Shown in pieces: positions 23,901-31,860 of a DNA stretch of 42,767 nucleotides. The stretch lies in NCBI GenBank assembly GCA_018713215.1, contig DVFO01000102.1:1-42767 (forward strand), read 5' to 3'. Positions within the stretch are counted from its first letter, which is position 1; the number at the start of each line of letters is the position of its first letter. Source of the stretch: Enterenecus faecium. GTDB lineage: Bacteria; Bacillota; Clostridia; Oscillospirales; Oscillospiraceae. The position numbers and the translations under genes were made by a program. A model generated the notes under the pieces. It saw nothing but the letters and a program-made list of their open reading frames with translations. It searched no databases and was not told the origin of the DNA.

Positions 23901-23994
23901 CACTGCCCTGATTGGCGGCAGCGGCGGGGAGCAGCATGCTGGCAGCCATTGCAGCAGACAGCAGGATGGGCATAGCCCGTTTGAATCGTTTCAC
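20953..23994 (-). CDS. Cell-wall-anchored tandem GH20 beta-N-acetylhexosaminidase
   Basis: A 1013-residue surface enzyme. A signal peptide (KRFKRAMPILLSAAMAASML...) is cleaved near residue 28. Two GH20 domains of 350 residues follow, about 43-392 and 393-742, each with the catalytic Asp-Glu pair (NMGVDEYAND near 214, NMGCDEFAND near 564). The domains are very similar, as in streptococcal StrH. Then come helical FIVAR-like modules (750-940), a TTDKPE-type repeat linker and a sorting signal VPQTGD, membrane helix and RKNRG tail for sortase. It probably releases terminal GlcNAc/GalNAc from mucin or host glycans outside the cell. The GTG at 23994 is chosen because AAGGAGG lies 8 nt before it; the in-frame ATG at 24018 lies upstream of this SD. 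Confidence 0.92.
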   Translation of the reverse strand: MKRFKRAMPILLSAAMAASMLLPAAAANQGSGETTTTATEGSYDKSIVMVDAGRKYFSVDSLKSIIDSASSAGMHYVMLGLGNDGMRFLLDDMSLTVGDTTYTSEEVSTAVHAGNEAYSDFEVDELTEDDMDAIMAHADSKGVEIIPLINTPGHMDAILDTAEALTGVDCAYGTSQRTIDITNETATSFTKAFLQKYITYFADKGCTLFNMGVDEYANDTGSMGFPKLVANGQYDDFIKYVNEVAAMVKEAGMTPMAFNDGIYYKNTTDQGTFDKDIIICYWSSGWWGYDVAKPAFLEEMGHQLVNTHGDWYWIVGGNKCTAEKAGQFNINNFMSGTIEDPVGAMFCIWSDNPQAETDASVAEQVADVIAAFGSTLPETPERHVHSDVTVNEYDKSFVMVDAGRKYFSVDSLKSIIDSASSAGMHYVMLGLGNDGMRFLLDDMTLTVGGTTYTDKQVSDAIHAGNEAYSDFEVDELTEAEMNEILSYAATKGVEIVPLINTPGHMDAILDAAEALTGVDCAYGTSQRTIDVTNETATAFTQALLQKYITYFSSKGCTLFNMGCDEFANDNPNGMGFNHLVDNGEYGYFVEYVNEVSAMVKEAGMTPMAFNDGIYYDSTTRFGTFDQDIIVCYWSSGWWGYDVAKPAFLAEQGHQLVNTHGDWYWIVGGNKCTADKASQFDINNFMGGTIEDPVGAMFCIWSDVPQAQTDASVAEEVADVIAAFGSTLPETAERNVHPIIAGNKTLLQKTYDYALTLSTEGVTDTAKAAFETALANAKIVLDKENATQDEIDAAWDALLEGIWGLGLTQGDKTMLEQLIAKAESMIPDQDKYVQDNWQTLVDALAAAKEVDADGDAMDEDIQPVADALFNAILAQRFKADKSILEDLIAQAANMDTTGASEAAVATFRTALQNAQAVMADETLTEDDQATVNAAVAALSDAMNGLTAGGAPETTDKPEATDKPQTTDKPQTTEKPENNVPQTGDSAQVMVYVVALAAAVCLLSGATVVARKNRG
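21769..22818 (-). repeat. GH20 coding repeat, second copy
   Basis: 1050-bp direct repeat unit encoding the second GH20 domain; long stretches (for example around the SLKSIIDSASSAGMHYVML codons) are nearly identical to the first unit. Confidence 0.85.
22819..23868 (-). repeat. GH20 coding repeat, first copy
   Basis: 1050-bp direct repeat unit encoding the first GH20 domain. The period of 350 codons is exact between the two YDKS.VMVDAGRKYFS starts. Confidence 0.85.
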
Positions 23995-24240
23995 TACTCT
24001 TACCTCCTTGTGGTACATAAACTTCCTTTACCTACGCACGTTTTATCAATCATCACAGCCCGAGCCGTCGCTCTATGGCTGCTCTATGGCCTGGGGCAAA
24101 GCCGTGCACATCATCGGGAACGCCAGTCCGCGCTCCCCCTTCCATTCTCCATCCTTCACCTGCCTTACCTGGAAGTTGCAGCTGCCTTCCCCCATATGAA
24201 ACTAGTGGAAACGCATAAATACCCATGGTAATTTTGGTAT

Positions 24241-24269
24241 AGTTTACCACGACATCACCAGATTGTCAA
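24241..24269 (-). promoter_or_regulatory. Promoter of the GH20 gene
   Basis: Minus strand: consensus -35 TTGACA (24269-24264), 17-bp spacer, -10 TAAACT (24246-24241). Transcription would start near 24234, leaving a 240-nt leader (to 23995) with small hairpins such as GGAAG/CTTCC but no riboswitch that I recognise and no convincing ORF. Confidence 0.7.
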
Positions 24270-24330
24270 CATTTCTCCAAAAATTGTCAGCTTTTATTGG
24301 GTTTTGTCCCCTGTCCCGGTAAAAAGGGCA

Positions 24331-24360
24331 AAAAAAGACCCGCCATCGGCGGGTCTTTTT
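24331..24360 (-). terminator. Terminator of the fatty-acid synthesis operon
   Basis: AGACCCGCC / GGCGGGTCT stem extended by A/T pairs, ATC loop, followed on the minus strand by TTTTTTTG; 27 bp after the marR stop. Confidence 0.9.
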
Positions 24361-24387
24361 CCCAGTATTTGCTTGTCAGTGAGGGGC

Positions 24388-24840
24388 TCAGCCCGTCTCG
24401 CCGGGGAGGTTGACCTCCGGCATCAGCTCCTGGCTGACGATGGCCAGCATCTCCTCCAGCTTGTCGCACTCCTCGGGGCTAAAGCGCTCTTTGATGCGCT
24501 CCATGACCTTTCGAATGTAGTCGGTGCTGACATTGTAGTAGTCCCGGTATTTCTGGGTCACTTGCAGGTGGTATTCCCGCTTGTCCTGCTCCGACTGCAC
24601 ACGGGTCAGGTACCCCTTGCGCACCAGACTGTTGATCTTATAGGCCGCATTGGGGGGTGAGATGCGCATAAAGGTGGCAAACTCGTTGACGGTGGGGGTG
24701 CCCAGGGCCTGGATGGTCTCCATGGCGAAGGTCTCCACCGTGGTCAGGCTGGCCTCCCGATTCTGAAAATGGGCGAAAATCTCCTGGTAAAAATGGAGCT
24801 TAAACTTGGTATACACCGCTCCGAATCGCTCCTCCAACAT
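24388..24840 (-). CDS. MarR-family regulator of fatty-acid synthesis (FabT-like)
   Basis: A 150-residue MarR-type winged-helix protein. ASLTTVETFAMETIQALGTPTVNEFATFMRISPPNAAYKINSLVRKGYLTRVQSEQDKREYHL-type features: the recognition helix is ISPPNAAYKINSLVRKGYL and the wing SEQDKREYHLQVT. It is the last gene of the fab operon, 67 bp after fabZ; Firmicutes often encode their fatty-acid regulator (FabT) inside this operon. It probably represses the acpP promoter, where a palindrome lies at 34012-34030. GGAGG lies 7 nt before ATG. Confidence 0.85.
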   Translation of the reverse strand: MLEERFGAVYTKFKLHFYQEIFAHFQNREASLTTVETFAMETIQALGTPTVNEFATFMRISPPNAAYKINSLVRKGYLTRVQSEQDKREYHLQVTQKYRDYYNVSTDYIRKVMERIKERFSPEECDKLEEMLAIVSQELMPEVNLPGETG

Positions 24841-24907
24841 TCCGTTGCCTCCGTGTCCGTCTGTTTTATGGTACATAGTTCCAGATTTCACACAAAAGCC
24901 CGGTGAT

Positions 24908-25336
24908 TTACTTACCCAGCGCCAGGGTGAGCTCGGCTGTGACGGCCACCTGGCCGTCCACCACAGCCTTGGCTTCCGCCACGGCCACGGGGCCTTTCTG
25001 TTTGATGATGGTGCACTCCAGCTCCAGCACGTCGCCGGGCACCACCTGGCGGCGGAAGCGGGCGTTCTTAATGCCGCCGAAGAAGCCCAGCTTGCCCCGA
25101 TTCTCCTCCATGGACAGCACGGTGATGCCAGCCACCTGGGCCAGGGCCTCCAGAATGAGCACACCGGGCATCACGTGGTACTGGGGGAAGTGGCCCTGGA
25201 AGAAGGGCTCGTTGACGGTGACGCACTTGATTCCCTTGGCCCACTTGCCCTCTTCTCCGTCCACGATCTTGTCCACCAGGGCAAAGGGGTAGCGGTGGGG
25301 CATGATCTGGGCGATCTCATTGGAATTGTACTGCAT
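24908..25336 (-). CDS. fabZ: 3-hydroxyacyl-ACP dehydratase FabZ
   Basis: A 142-residue hot-dog-fold dehydratase of the elongation cycle. Active-site motif PHRYPFALVDKIVDGEEGKW, then FFQGHFPQYHVMPGVLILEALAQ, with the catalytic His (GHFP) and Glu (LEALAQ). ATG at 25336 has GGGAGGG upstream and is 5 bp after the fabF stop. With no FabA/FabM/FabN seen here, how unsaturated chains are made is not shown by this window. Confidence 0.97.
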   Translation of the reverse strand: MQYNSNEIAQIMPHRYPFALVDKIVDGEEGKWAKGIKCVTVNEPFFQGHFPQYHVMPGVLILEALAQVAGITVLSMEENRGKLGFFGGIKNARFRRQVVPGDVLELECTIIKQKGPVAVAEAKAVVDGQVAVTAELTLALGK

Positions 25337-25341
25337 ACGCC

Positions 25342-26586
25342 TCAGCCCTCCCACTTCTTCATGAGCACGCAGGCGTTGTGGCCGCCGAAGCCCAGGGAGT
25401 TGGACAGAGCGCAGCGCACGGTAGCGTGGCGGCCCTGGTTGGGCACAATGTCCAGGTCACAGGCGGGGTCGGGCTCTTTGTAGTTGATGGTGGCGGGGAT
25501 GTAGTCCTCCTTCACAGCCAGAGCGGTGAAGATGGCCTCCACGCCGCCGGCAGCGCCCAGCATATGGCCGGTCATGGACTTGGTGGAGCTCACGGCCAGC
25601 TTGTAGGCGTGGTCGCCGAACACGGTCTTGATGGCGGCGGTCTCGCCGGAGTCGTTGAGGGGGGTGGAGGTGCCGTGGGCGTTGATGTAGTCCACGTCCT
25701 CGATCGAAATGTCGCCGTCGGCCAGGGCCTGGGCCATGGCACGGGCGCCGCCCTCGCCGTTGGGGGCGGGTGCGGTCATGTGGTAGGCGTCACAGGTGAC
25801 GCCGTAGCCCACCATCTCGGCGTAGATCTTGGCGCCACGGGCCAGAGCGTGCTCCAGCTCCTCCAGCACCAGGATACCGGCGCCCTCGCCCATGACAAAG
25901 CCGCTGCGGCGGGCGTCAAAGGGCACGGAAGCGGCGTTCTTGTCCTCTCCGGTGTGGAGGGCACGCATGGTGGTAAAGCCGCCGATGGACAGAGGGGTCA
26001 CGGCGGCCTCGGCGCCGCCGCACACCATCACAGTGGCGTATCCGTCCCGGATGTGGCGGAAGGCGTCGCCCACGGCGTTGGAGCCGCCAGCGCAGGCGGT
26101 GACGGGGCAGGTACACATGCCCTTAAAACCCAGGTCGATGGCGATGAGGCCGGCACCCATGTTGGCAATGGCCTCGGGGATGTAGTAGGGGTTGACCCGG
26201 TCGAAGCCCTTCTCCAGGCCACGGGTCTGCTCGGCCTCGGTGGTGCCGATGCCGCCCACACCGCTGGAGACGATGACGCCGCACTGGGTCAGGTCCAGCT
26301 TCTCCTTCTCCAGGCCGCTGTCGGCAAAGGCCTCCCGGGCGGCCACCATGGCAAACTGGGCATAGCGGGCCATGTGCTTGACCTCCCGCTTATCCAGCAC
26401 GGTGGTGGGGTCCCAGTTCTTCACCTCGGCGGCCAGCTTCACCTTGCGGTCGGTGGGGTCATAGAGAGTAATGGTGTCGATGCCGCACACGCCCTCCTGC
26501 ACTGCCTGCCAGCTCTCCGCCACGTTGTGGCCCAGGGGGTTGACAGTGCCCATGCCAGTGATGACAACTCTGCGTTTGTTTCCCAT
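25342..26586 (-). CDS. fabF: Beta-ketoacyl-ACP synthase II
   Basis: A 414-residue condensing enzyme for chain elongation. Cys165 in VTACAGGSNAVG forms the acyl thioester; His in NAHGTSTPLND and His in STKSMTGHMLGAAGG complete the Cys-His-His triad. AAGGAGG lies 5 nt before ATG, 18 bp after fabG. Confidence 0.98.
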   Translation of the reverse strand: MGNKRRVVITGMGTVNPLGHNVAESWQAVQEGVCGIDTITLYDPTDRKVKLAAEVKNWDPTTVLDKREVKHMARYAQFAMVAAREAFADSGLEKEKLDLTQCGVIVSSGVGGIGTTEAEQTRGLEKGFDRVNPYYIPEAIANMGAGLIAIDLGFKGMCTCPVTACAGGSNAVGDAFRHIRDGYATVMVCGGAEAAVTPLSIGGFTTMRALHTGEDKNAASVPFDARRSGFVMGEGAGILVLEELEHALARGAKIYAEMVGYGVTCDAYHMTAPAPNGEGGARAMAQALADGDISIEDVDYINAHGTSTPLNDSGETAAIKTVFGDHAYKLAVSSTKSMTGHMLGAAGGVEAIFTALAVKEDYIPATINYKEPDPACDLDIVPNQGRHATVRCALSNSLGFGGHNACVLMKKWEG

Positions 26587-26604
26587 AATTTCCTCCTTGT
26601 CTGG

Positions 26605-27348
26605 TCACATGCCCATGCCGCCGTCCACGCTGAGCACCTGGCCGGTGATGTAGCCGGCCCCGTCGCTGGCCAGGAAGGCCACGGCCTTGGCCACATCTTC
26701 GGGGGTGCCTGCCCGGCGGGCGGGGATGGTGGTGAGCATGGCCTCCCGGGCCTGTTCCGGCAGGGCGGCGGTCATATCGGTGGCGATGTAGCCGGGGGCC
26801 ACAGCGTTGACGGTGATGCCTCGTCCGGCCAGCTCCTTGGCCAGGGACTTGGTCATGCCGATGACGCCAGCCTTGCTGGCGCAGTAGTTGACCTGGCCGG
26901 GGTTGCCCCGCAGGGCCACCACGGAGCTGAGGTTGACGATGCGGCCGTACTTGGCCTTCATCATGGGGCGGGTCACCGCCTTCATGCACAAAAAGGTGCC
27001 TTTCAGGTTGGTGTTGATGACGGCGTCAAAGTCCTCTTCCTTCATGGTCATGGCCAGGCCGTCCCGGGTAATTCCGGCGTTGTTGACCAGGATGTGCACC
27101 CCGCCCAGCTCTTTCACGGCGGTGTCCACCAGGTTCTTTACGGCCTCGGCGTCGGTGACGTCACCCTTGAAGCTGCGTGCCTCCACACCCAGCTCTTTGA
27201 GGGCGGCCAGGGTCTCCTGAGCGGCGGCGTCGTTGCCGGCGTAGGAGAACACCACATTGGCCCCCTGGGCGGCCAGTTCCAGGCAAATGGCTCGGCCAAT
27301 GCCCCGGCTGCCGCCGGTGACGATGGCCACTTTTCCCTTCAATGACAT
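26605..27348 (-). CDS. fabG: 3-oxoacyl-ACP reductase
   Basis: A 247-residue short-chain dehydrogenase that reduces 3-ketoacyl-ACP with NADPH. Cofactor motif VTGGSRGIG, NNAG in ILVNNAGITRDG, catalytic Ser in NLSSVVALRG and Tyr/Lys in YCASKAGV. ATG at 27348 has GAGGGA 7 nt upstream; an in-frame ATG at 27363 overlaps the fabD stop (ATGA) and would add five residues. Confidence 0.97.
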   Translation of the reverse strand: MSLKGKVAIVTGGSRGIGRAICLELAAQGANVVFSYAGNDAAAQETLAALKELGVEARSFKGDVTDAEAVKNLVDTAVKELGGVHILVNNAGITRDGLAMTMKEEDFDAVINTNLKGTFLCMKAVTRPMMKAKYGRIVNLSSVVALRGNPGQVNYCASKAGVIGMTKSLAKELAGRGITVNAVAPGYIATDMTAALPEQAREAMLTTIPARRAGTPEDVAKAVAFLASDGAGYITGQVLSVDGGMGM

Positions 27349-27359
27349 GGTCGAATCCC

Positions 27360-28283
27360 TCATTTCAGTGCCTGGACCAGGGCCTGAACATCGGCCACGG
27401 TCTCCACGGCATAAGTCTTGATCTCGGGGGTGGTCTTGCGCACAAAGCCGCTGAGCACCTTCCCCGGTCCGATTTCTACGATGGTGTCCACACCCAACTC
27501 AGCCAGACGGCGAATGGTGTCCTCCATGTACACGGAGGACTGCACCTGGCGCTCCAACAGGGCGGGAATGGTGTCGTCGGGGCCCATCTCACGGCCCAGA
27601 CAGTTGAAGAGCACGGGCACCTGCATCTCTCCAAAGGTCTCCCCTTTGAACTTCTCCGCCAGGGCGTCCCCGGCGGGCTTCAACAGAGGGGTGTGGAAGG
27701 GTCCACTGACCTTCAGGGGCATGCAGCGGCGGGCGCCCATCTCCTTGGCCAGGCGGGCAGCCTCGTCCACCGCAGCCTGGTGGCCGCCGATGACCAGCTG
27801 ACCGGGGCAGTTGTAGTTGGCAATGCACACCACGCCCAGAGCACTAGCCTCGTCACAGGCCTGCTCCAGCTTCTCCCGGTCCAGGCCCAGCACGGCGGTC
27901 ATGCCGCAGGGCACGCCCTTGGCGGCCTCGGCCATCACCTTGCCCCGGAAGGCCACCAGGGAGATGGCCTGCTGAGGGGTAAACACCCCGGCGGCCTGGA
28001 GGGCGGAGTACTCGCCCAGGCTCAGGCCCGCCACGTAGTCGGGGCGGATGCCCTCATGGTTGAGAATCTGGGTGACGCCCACGGCGAAAGCCACCATGCA
28101 GGGCTGGGTGTACCGGGTCTCATTCAAAACCCCCTGGCTGTCCTGGAAGCTGACCTCTTTGACGTCAAAGTCCAGGTCCGCCCCGTCCAGCACGGCCCGG
28201 AACTGGGGGTAGGTCTCGTACAGGTCGGCACCCATGCCCGGGTGCTGGCTGCCCTGTCCGGCATACAAAAACGCAATGCTCAT
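27360..28283 (-). CDS. fabD: Malonyl-CoA:ACP transacylase
   Basis: A 307-residue transacylase making malonyl-ACP. AFLYAGQGSQHPGMGADLY at the N-terminus, nucleophile Ser in AGLSLGEYSAL, and His in SGPFHTPLLKPAGD. It starts with a 4-bp overlap (ATGA) with fabK and has AAGGAG upstream. Confidence 0.97.
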   Translation of the reverse strand: MSIAFLYAGQGSQHPGMGADLYETYPQFRAVLDGADLDFDVKEVSFQDSQGVLNETRYTQPCMVAFAVGVTQILNHEGIRPDYVAGLSLGEYSALQAAGVFTPQQAISLVAFRGKVMAEAAKGVPCGMTAVLGLDREKLEQACDEASALGVVCIANYNCPGQLVIGGHQAAVDEAARLAKEMGARRCMPLKVSGPFHTPLLKPAGDALAEKFKGETFGEMQVPVLFNCLGREMGPDDTIPALLERQVQSSVYMEDTIRRLAELGVDTIVEIGPGKVLSGFVRKTTPEIKTYAVETVADVQALVQALK

Positions 28284-29206
28284 CCCTGCATCTCCTTTAC
28301 GGTCTTGTCATAGCCTGCCATCAGATCCTCAAAGATCTGGCGCAGGGGGCGCACCTCATGGACCATACCGGCCACCTGACCGGCCATGAAGCTGCCGGTG
28401 TCCACGTCGCCGTCAAACACGGCCCGGCGCAGGGAGCCCAGAGTCAGCTTCTCCAGCTCCTCCAGGGGCAGGTGGTCCTTCTCCATGCGCACATACTCCC
28501 GGGCCATCTTGTTCTTCAGCACCCGCACGGGAGCGCCAGTGGTGCGGCCGGTGACGATGGTGTCGGTGGCGCTGGCCTTGATGACCGCTTTCTTATAGTT
28601 TTCATGGATGGGGCACTCCTCGCTGGCCAGCAGGCAGGTACCAATCTGAGCGCCGCAGGCGCCCAGGGCAAAGGCAGCGGCCAGCTGACGGCCATCGGCG
28701 ATGCCGCCGGCGGCGATGACGGGGACGGACACGGTGTCCACCACCTGGGGCACCAGGGCCATGGTGGTCATCTCACCCACATGTCCGCCGCTCTCGGTGC
28801 CCTCGGCGATGAAGCCGTCCACACCCAGCCGCTCCAGGCGCTTGGCCAGGATGGGAGCCGCCACCACGGGGAAAACCCGGATGCCAGCCTCTTTCCAGGC
28901 GGGGACGTACTTGCCGGGGTTGCCGGCACCGGTGGTGACCACGGCCACCCCCTCCTCCACCACGACCTTGGCCAGGTCGTCGATGTGGGGGTTCATGAGC
29001 ATGAGGTTGACGCCGAAGGGCTTGTCGGTGTGCTCCTTGGCGATGCGAATTTCCTTGCGCAGGGTCTCAGCGTCCCAGCCGCCGGAGCCCACCAGACCCA
29101 GAGCGCCGGCGTTGGACACAGCGGCGGCGAAGGCGCCGGTGGCGATGTTGGCCATGCCGCCCTGAATCAAAGGAAACTCAATTCCCAGCAGTTCATTTAA
29201 CTTCAT
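28280..29206 (-). CDS. fabK: Enoyl-ACP reductase II (FMN-dependent)
   Basis: A 308-residue FabK, the flavin enzyme that completes each elongation cycle and is resistant to triclosan. It has the 2-nitropropane-dioxygenase-like TIM barrel: PLIQGGMANIATGAFAAAVS, FGVNLMLMNPHIDDL, FIAEGTESGGHVGEMTTMALVPQ and IAAGGIADGRQLAAAFALGACGAQIGT (FMN phosphate loop). No FabI is present in the operon. GGAGG lies upstream; 20-bp gap after fabH. Confidence 0.96.
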   Translation of the reverse strand: MKLNELLGIEFPLIQGGMANIATGAFAAAVSNAGALGLVGSGGWDAETLRKEIRIAKEHTDKPFGVNLMLMNPHIDDLAKVVVEEGVAVVTTGAGNPGKYVPAWKEAGIRVFPVVAAPILAKRLERLGVDGFIAEGTESGGHVGEMTTMALVPQVVDTVSVPVIAAGGIADGRQLAAAFALGACGAQIGTCLLASEECPIHENYKKAVIKASATDTIVTGRTTGAPVRVLKNKMAREYVRMEKDHLPLEELEKLTLGSLRRAVFDGDVDTGSFMAGQVAGMVHEVRPLRQIFEDLMAGYDKTVKEMQG

Positions 29207-29226
29207 ATCTGTTCAATCCTCCATTC

Positions 29227-30183
29227 TCAGCCCTGGGCCACTTCCAGCAGAGCGCCCGCCCAGGTCAGTCCGCCGCCGAAGCCCACGCACAGGACCTTAT
29301 CTCCGGGCTTCACGTCTCCGTTTTGCACCAGCTCGTCCAGCAAAATGGGCACGCTGGCCGCCGAGGTGTTGGCGGTATGTTCGATGTTGCCGGTGCACTT
29401 GGCCGGGTCTACCCCCAGCTTCTTCACGGCAAAATTGATGATTCTCTGGTTGGCCTGGTGGAGCACAAAGCGGTCCACCTGGTCCAGGGTGATGCCCGCC
29501 TTCTCCGCCACTTCCCGGGCGCACCGGGGCAGGGCCTCCACGGCGAAGCGGAACACATCCTGTCCCTCCATGTGAATCACAGAGGGCTCACCCTTGTTGA
29601 CCCCGGGGATGGTGAGCACCCGGTCGTTGCCCCGGCAGCCCAGCACGGCGTGAATGGAGGGGTAGTCCTCCCGCCACTCCACCAGGGCCGCGCCAGCGCC
29701 GTCTCCGAAGAGCACGCAGGTGCTGCGGTCTGTCAGGTCCATGACCCGGCTGAGCACCTCGGCCCCCAGCACCAGGGCGTACTTGCGCTGGGAAGCGGCC
29801 AGCAGGCACTCGGCCGTGTGCAGGGCGTAGACAAAGCCGGAACAGGCGGCATTCAAGTCAAAACAGATGGTGTCCTCCTGGAACCCCAGCTCCTTTTGCA
29901 GCACGCAGGCGGTGGCGGGGGTCAGGTGATCCTGGGTGAGGGTGGCCACCAGGCACACCCCGATCTGCTGGGGGTCAACGCCCCCCCGCTCCAGGGCCTT
30001 GCGGGCGGCGTCCAGGCACAGGCTGGTGTGGCACTCCTCCCCCCGACAGTGGTGGCGGGCACCGATGCCGGTGCGGGTCCGAATCCACTCGTCGCTGGTG
30101 TCCACGATTTTCTCAAAATCCTGGTTGGTTATGACATGCTGGGGCAGGGCACTGCCCGTGGCCAGCAATTTGATTCCACTCAT
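29227..30183 (-). CDS. fabH: Beta-ketoacyl-ACP synthase III
   Basis: A 318-residue initiating condensing enzyme joining acyl-CoA and malonyl-ACP. Cys114 in NAACSGFVYAL, His in FVLHQANQRI and Asn in NIEHTANTSAAS form the triad. It overlaps the accA stop by 4 bp and has AAAGGAG before its ATG. Confidence 0.98.
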   Translation of the reverse strand: MSGIKLLATGSALPQHVITNQDFEKIVDTSDEWIRTRTGIGARHHCRGEECHTSLCLDAARKALERGGVDPQQIGVCLVATLTQDHLTPATACVLQKELGFQEDTICFDLNAACSGFVYALHTAECLLAASQRKYALVLGAEVLSRVMDLTDRSTCVLFGDGAGAALVEWREDYPSIHAVLGCRGNDRVLTIPGVNKGEPSVIHMEGQDVFRFAVEALPRCAREVAEKAGITLDQVDRFVLHQANQRIINFAVKKLGVDPAKCTGNIEHTANTSAASVPILLDELVQNGDVKPGDKVLCVGFGGGLTWAGALLEVAQG

Positions 30184-30998
30184 GTGCGCTCCTTTCTCAG
30201 GGCCTTTGCGCCCATGGCTCTAAATTTTTCATATCGACCGGTGAACAGGGCGTGGCCGCTCATGCGGCTCAGACCTGCCAGCTCCTCCTGGAGCACCCGG
30301 TCCAGGGTGCGTACCATGGCGGCCACATCGGTGTGGGCCCCGCCGGCGGGCTCGGGAATCACCCGGTCGATGACGCCCAGCTCTAAGAGGTCGGCGGCGG
30401 TGAGCTTCATCACCTCGCAGGCCTCATCGCTCCTCGAGGCGTCCTTCCACAAGATGGCCGCAAAGCCCTCAGGAGAGAGGACGGAATACACGGCGTTTTC
30501 CAGCATCAGCACCCGGTTGCCCACACCCAGAGCCAGGGCGCCGCCGCTGCCACCCTCTCCGGTGACGATGGCAATGGTGGGCACGGTGAGGGCGGACATC
30601 TTGGCCAGCATCCGGGCGATGGCCTCGCCCTGGCCTCTGGCCTCCGCCTCCAGGCCGGGGTAGGCGCCGGGGGTGTCGATGAAGGTGATCACCGGGCGGC
30701 CAAACTTCTCCGCCTGGTCCATGAGCCGTCCGGCCTTGCGGTACCCCTCGGGGTTGGGCATGCCGAAGCGGCAGGCCATGCGCTCCTCCAGGTCCTTGCC
30801 CTTGCGGTGGCCGATGACGGTGACGGGACGGCCGTGAAACAGGCCGATGCCGCCGAAAATACTGGGATCCTCCCCGCACAGGCGGTCCCCTTTCTGCTCA
30901 AAAAAGTCGGTAAACAGGCCCTGGACATAGTCCACCACCCCGGGACGGGCGGTGTTGCGGGCCAGCGCCACGCGCTCAGCAGCGGTATACTCAGCCAT
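30180..30998 (-). CDS. accA: Acetyl-CoA carboxylase carboxyltransferase subunit alpha
   Basis: A 272-residue AccA that with AccD moves the carboxyl group from biotin to acetyl-CoA. Seen: FFEQKGDRLCGEDPSIFGGI, VIGHRKGKD, FGMPNPEGYRKA, ITFIDTPGAYPGLEAE, and ATGEGGSGGALALGVGNRVLMLENAVYSV-like oxyanion region (here IVTGEGGSGGALALG). The ATG at 30998 overlaps the accD stop by 8 bp and has an AGGCAGGTG-type SD; an in-frame ATG at 31022 has none. The N-terminal helix found in larger AccA proteins is reduced. Confidence 0.96.
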   Translation of the reverse strand: MAEYTAAERVALARNTARPGVVDYVQGLFTDFFEQKGDRLCGEDPSIFGGIGLFHGRPVTVIGHRKGKDLEERMACRFGMPNPEGYRKAGRLMDQAEKFGRPVITFIDTPGAYPGLEAEARGQGEAIARMLAKMSALTVPTIAIVTGEGGSGGALALGVGNRVLMLENAVYSVLSPEGFAAILWKDASRSDEACEVMKLTAADLLELGVIDRVIPEPAGGAHTDVAAMVRTLDRVLQEELAGLSRMSGHALFTGRYEKFRAMGAKALRKERT

Positions 30999-31860
30999 CC
31001 CGGTTTGCACCTGCCTTTCCATGGAGCTTCAGCAGCCGGATGAGGGTCTCCCGCATCTGACTGCGGGGGACCACAGCGTCCAAAAAGCCGTGCTCCAACA
31101 AATATTCTGCGCTCTGGAAGCCCTCGGGCAGCTCCTGGCCGATGGTCTGCTCAATGACCCGGGGCCCGGCAAAGCCGATGAGAGCCCCCGGCTCGGCCAG
31201 CATGATGTCGCCCAGGCTGGCAAAGGAGGCGGTGACGCCGCCGGTGGTGGGGTGGGTGAGTACGGAAATGTACAGGCCCCCCCGGCGGGAGAACCGCTCC
31301 AGGGCCGCCGAGGTCTTGGCCATCTGCATCAGGGACAAAATGCCCTCCTGCATCCGGGCTCCGCCGCTGGCGGCGAAGAGAATGAGGGGCAGCCGGGACT
31401 TGGCGGCCTGCTCCACCAGCCGGGTGACCTTTTCACCCAGGGCGGCGCTCATGCTGCCCATAAAGAAGCGGCTGTCCAGCACGCCCACCGCCACTTTCGT
31501 GCCGCCGATGCGGCCCAGAGCGGTGACCACGCCCTCGTTCATGCCGGTCTTGGCCTGGGCCTTGGTCAGCTTCTGGCGATAGCCGGGAAAGTCCAGGGGG
31601 TCGGCGGAGGCCAGCTCCTCGTCCAGCTCCCGGAAGCTGCCCCGGTCCAAAATCTGGCTCAGGCGGTAGTAGGCGCCGATGGGGTGGTGGTAGCCGCACA
31701 GGGGGCACACATACCCCGCCGCCACCAGGTCCCGGTGGGGCACCTCGCCGCCGCAGTTCTTGCACACCTCACTGCTGTGGGGGTGTACCGAGGCGGACAC
31801 GCTGTGCATGGCCTTCAGGGCCAGCAGCTTCTGTCTGCGCCGTTGAAACACAGAACTCAT
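30991..31860 (-). CDS. accD: Acetyl-CoA carboxylase carboxyltransferase subunit beta
   Basis: A 289-residue AccD. A zinc ribbon (CKNCGGEVPHRDLVAAGYVC plus PLCGYH; four cysteines near residues 38-60) precedes the crotonase-like carboxyltransferase core, with PLILFAASGGARMQEGI and SVLTHPTTGGVTASFASLGD. It overlaps accC by 4 bp and accA by 8 bp, consistent with coupled, balanced synthesis of the subunits. Confidence 0.97.
   Translation of the reverse strand: MSSVFQRRRQKLLALKAMHSVSASVHPHSSEVCKNCGGEVPHRDLVAAGYVCPLCGYHHPIGAYYRLSQILDRGSFRELDEELASADPLDFPGYRQKLTKAQAKTGMNEGVVTALGRIGGTKVAVGVLDSRFFMGSMSAALGEKVTRLVEQAAKSRLPLILFAASGGARMQEGILSLMQMAKTSAALERFSRRGGLYISVLTHPTTGGVTASFASLGDIMLAEPGALIGFAGPRVIEQTIGQELPEGFQSAEYLLEHGFLDAVVPRSQMRETLIRLLKLHGKAGANRDG

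Noticed and set aside
24053..24250. 65-codon minus-strand frame in the GH20 leader
   Set aside because: Its GTG overlaps the -10 region of the promoter, it has no SD and no recognisable domain.
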